From DASXTS01 sp036402215 (GTDB lineage Bacteria > Actinomycetota > Actinomycetes > Mycobacteriales > Pseudonocardiaceae): a stretch of 23,415 nucleotides of DNA. Under the pieces are notes generated by a model that saw nothing but the letters and a program-made list of their open reading frames with translations, was not told the DNA's origin and ran no database searches. Below, piece after piece: positions 21,710-23,415 of the stretch (position 1 is the first letter of the stretch; each line of letters begins with the position of its first letter). The translations under genes were made by a program, and so were the position numbers. The DNA lies in assembly GCA_036402215.1 (NCBI GenBank), contig DASWTI010000421.1:1-23415 (forward strand). The letters run 5' to 3'.

Positions 21710-22756
21710 TCAATTCGTGGCGAACAGGCGCGGGACGGCGGCCAGGCTCTTGTCGGAGTAGGCGGAATCGCCGGTGCGGATGCCGTGCGCGAGATCCTCG
21801 ACGAGCGCGCAGCGGGCGTGGAACAGGACACGGGCACGGAACGCCGGGTCGCCGAACGCCGTGGCGGGTGACGTGAGCGGTGACCGGGCGCGCGGCTCGC
21901 GGGACCCCGGCTCCCGGAAGGCGGCGGGCATCTCGGCGGGTGGCGCGAGGGGTGGAACGGCCGGCGGCGCGACGGGTGGAACGGCGGGTGGCGCCAGGGG
22001 TGGAACGGCCGGTGGCGCGACCGACGTGGCCGCCATGGCGGTGGCGTGGGAGCGGAGGGTGGCGGCCAGGGCCGCCGGGCCGAGGTCGCGGAGGATGAGG
22101 CCGAGGTCGTGGGCGGGGTCGGCGAGGGCGGCGTCGGTCCAGTCGATGACGCCGGTGAGGGTGCCGCGGGAGTCGGCGAGCAGGTGCTCGGCGCCGAGGT
22201 CGTGGTGGCAGAGCACGAGGCCGTCCGCCGGCGGGGGCGCGGGTGGGGCGGCCGCGAGGAACTCGGCGAGTGCGACCCGGTGCCCGTGGGGCACGGCCGC
22301 CGCGACCTCCGCGAAGGACTCCGCGGCGGCGTCCAGCCACTCCCCCGGCGGCGCGTCGTCCACCTCGGCGAGGCCGGCCACCCGGGCGGCGGGCACGGCG
22401 TGCAAGGCGGCCAGGAACCGGCCGAGCGACTCCCCGATGGCCGCCGGGCGCCGTGACGGCCTCCGCAGCAACGGCCGGCCGGGTAGCAGAGGGTAGGCGA
22501 ACACCCCACGTTCGGGCAGCACGGCGCACGGCCGGGGGATGGGTAGCGGGCTGACGGTGGCGACGAGCGCCAGCAGGCCGGCCTCGCGGCGTACGACCTC
22601 GGCGGCGTCCGGGGTCCGGGCGACGCGCACCACGAGTTCGTCGTCCACGAGGTACGCGGTGTTGTCGAGGCCGGCGCCCAGCGGGACCACCGAGCGCCGC
22701 GGCCGGCCGGGCAGCACGGCGGACACCAGGGCGGTCAGCTCGGCGGGCACGGTCAC
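21710..22756 (-). CDS. Aminoglycoside phosphotransferase-fold kinase
   Basis: A 348-residue APH/choline-kinase-fold protein. An N-lobe with GAGLDNTAYLVDDELVVRVAR (about 27-47) is followed by a catalytic loop VLCHHDLGAEHLL with Asp186, where the usual Asn is His191, and the metal-binding Asp205 in GVIDW. It should phosphorylate a small molecule using ATP; real drug resistance cannot be claimed, as most such genes in actinomycetes have unknown substrates. Residues about 246-275 are a proline-rich insertion of three APPAVPP(L/V) units before the last helices. The GTG at 22756 is the likely start, 23 bases after the upstream gene; no good ribosome site is visible, so it may be translated by coupling or lack a leader. 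Confidence 0.87.
   Translation of the reverse strand: MTVPAELTALVSAVLPGRPRRSVVPLGAGLDNTAYLVDDELVVRVARTPDAAEVVRREAGLLALVATVSPLPIPRPCAVLPERGVFAYPLLPGRPLLRRPSRRPAAIGESLGRFLAALHAVPAARVAGLAEVDDAPPGEWLDAAAESFAEVAAAVPHGHRVALAEFLAAAPPAPPPADGLVLCHHDLGAEHLLADSRGTLTGVIDWTDAALADPAHDLGLILRDLGPAALAATLRSHATAMAATSVAPPAVPPLAPPAVPPVAPPAVPPLAPPAEMPAAFREPGSREPRARSPLTSPATAFGDPAFRARVLFHARCALVEDLAHGIRTGDSAYSDKSLAAVPRLFATN
21947..22018. repeat. Three 24-bp tandem repeats inside the phosphotransferase gene
   Basis: Three consecutive in-frame units of 24 bases, differing by a few bases, encode APPAVPPL, APPAVPPV and APPAVPPL. A fourth, partial unit (APPAEMP) follows on the 3' side of the gene. The array is a slippage-prone linker and its copy number may differ among strains. 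Confidence 0.7.
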
Positions 22757-22779
22757 GGCGGGTGACGGTAGCGCGGGCC

Positions 22780-23415
22780 TCACAGGGTGATGGAGGCGCC
22801 GCCGCTGAACGGCGAGTCGTGCACCTCCAGCCGCTCCGGCTCGGCGTCGGCGGCGACGTCGAACACGAGCGTTGCGGTGAGCTCGTTGCCCGGGTTGATC
22901 TCCTGCCGGAAGAACGGCGCGGACTCCGGGAGGTACGTCCACGCCGTGCGGTCCGCGTCGTAGGCCCGCCCGGCGCCGTCGTACAGCGTCTGGCTGCCGA
23001 CGTCCACGCGCCGCGCGCTGGTGCCGAAGTTGCTGACCCGCAGTCGTACCGTGCACAGCTGGCCCTGCGCGCGCCGCGCCCCGACCTCGGACTGCCCGCA
23101 CCGCAGTGCGTCCACGGTGAACTCGAGGATGCCGTCACGTGCCGTCAGCGGCGGCAGCTCCGGCTCGGGGCGGTCGCCGTTGCTCAGCAGCACCAGCAGG
23201 AGCACCAGGACGAGCGGCACGAGCACCCGCTTGCGCCGCCACCACCGACGGCGCCGTGACGGTACGGAAAACTGCCCCACGGTCGGCGGTCGCCCGGGCG
23301 GGTGGGCGACGGGGTGACCGTGGGCGGACGGGGGCCTGGCGTTGACCGGTTGGCGCGTCCCGGAACGGCCGTGAGCAGCCGGCGGCGCGGCCTGGGCCGG
23401 CGGACCGGGATGACC
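22780..23415 (-). CDS. Membrane-anchored DUF4352-like protein, N-terminus beyond right edge
   Basis: The frame stays open to the window edge. The visible part has a Pro/His/Gly-rich segment of about 45 residues, a basic stretch (RRRRWWRRKR), one membrane helix (VLVPLVLVLLLVLLS) and an outer domain of about 130 residues ending at SGGASITL. The outer domain (ILEFTVDALRCG..., LCTVRLRVSNFG, NPGNELTATLVFDV) is the beta-sandwich of the DUF4352/telokin-like family, with two cysteines placed to pair. There is no lipobox. A GTG at 23280 could be a start, but the proline-rich cytoplasmic segment is typical for such proteins, so the true start is probably beyond the window. Function unknown; probably a cell-surface or envelope protein co-transcribed with the kinase. 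Confidence 0.8.
   Translation of the reverse strand, partial: GHPGPPAQAAPPAAHGRSGTRQPVNARPPSAHGHPVAHPPGRPPTVGQFSVPSRRRRWWRRKRVLVPLVLVLLLVLLSNGDRPEPELPPLTARDGILEFTVDALRCGQSEVGARRAQGQLCTVRLRVSNFGTSARRVDVGSQTLYDGAGRAYDADRTAWTYLPESAPFFRQEINPGNELTATLVFDVAADAEPERLEVHDSPFSGGASITL

Noticed and set aside
21710..22756. Self-resistance gene of the cluster
   Set aside because: It lies about 8 kb from the cluster beyond a decayed catabolic region, next to an unrelated membrane protein; the fold is too general to assign resistance.

Overview
The window is GC-rich DNA with GTG starts, AGGAGG-type ribosome sites and 4-base ATGA/GTGA gene overlaps. It carries FCD-type GntR, DUF4352-like and APH genes. This fits an actinomycete, perhaps a Micromonosporaceae- or Streptomyces-like one; the genus cannot be fixed from the sequence. 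Almost all genes lie on the minus strand.

Region 1 (1-13714) is a compact biosynthetic locus without NRPS or PKS genes. Its core is a minus-strand operon: SznF-family N-oxygenase 2 (6753-8150), Rieske ferredoxin (6284-6700), PRMT-like methyltransferase (5220-6287), SznF-family N-oxygenase 1 (3796-5223), AGAT-type amidinotransferase (2703-3782), ATP-grasp ligase (1415-2674) and an MFS exporter that runs off the left edge. Three junctions are 4-base overlaps. Upstream on the same strand are an Fe(II)/2-oxoglutarate dioxygenase of the chlorinating-enzyme type, but with a hydroxylase-like HxE triad (8554-9573), and a second, paralogous MFS exporter (9684-10997). Two more ATP-grasp ligases run divergently (11124-12449 and 12458-13714). 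In streptozotocin biosynthesis, SznE methylates arginine and SznF oxidises N-methylarginine to an N-nitrosourea. Here the same pair is joined by a second SznF paralog, an amidinotransferase, a Rieske protein and three ligases. I infer a pathway to a peptide-like metabolite carrying an oxidised guanidine (N-hydroxyguanidine, N-nitroso or other N-N group). The cupin metal sites of both SznF paralogs depart from the three-histidine site of SznF, so the product is probably not a simple copy of streptozotocin chemistry.

Region 2 (13738-17312) is a decaying catabolic locus: a truncated SDR, an intact FabG-like SDR, an acyl-CoA dehydrogenase with several lesions, an intact GntR/FCD regulator divergent from it, and an SDR interrupted by one in-frame amber codon. 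It marks the right edge of the biosynthetic cluster.

Region 3 (17463-23415) holds a conserved protein of unknown function, a roughly 0.75-kb gene-free stretch with degenerate 80-83-bp tandem repeats, an acyl-CoA synthetase, an aminoglycoside-phosphotransferase-fold kinase with an internal proline repeat, and a membrane-anchored DUF4352-like protein cut by the right edge. No tRNA, rRNA, insertion sequence or CRISPR array was recognised.
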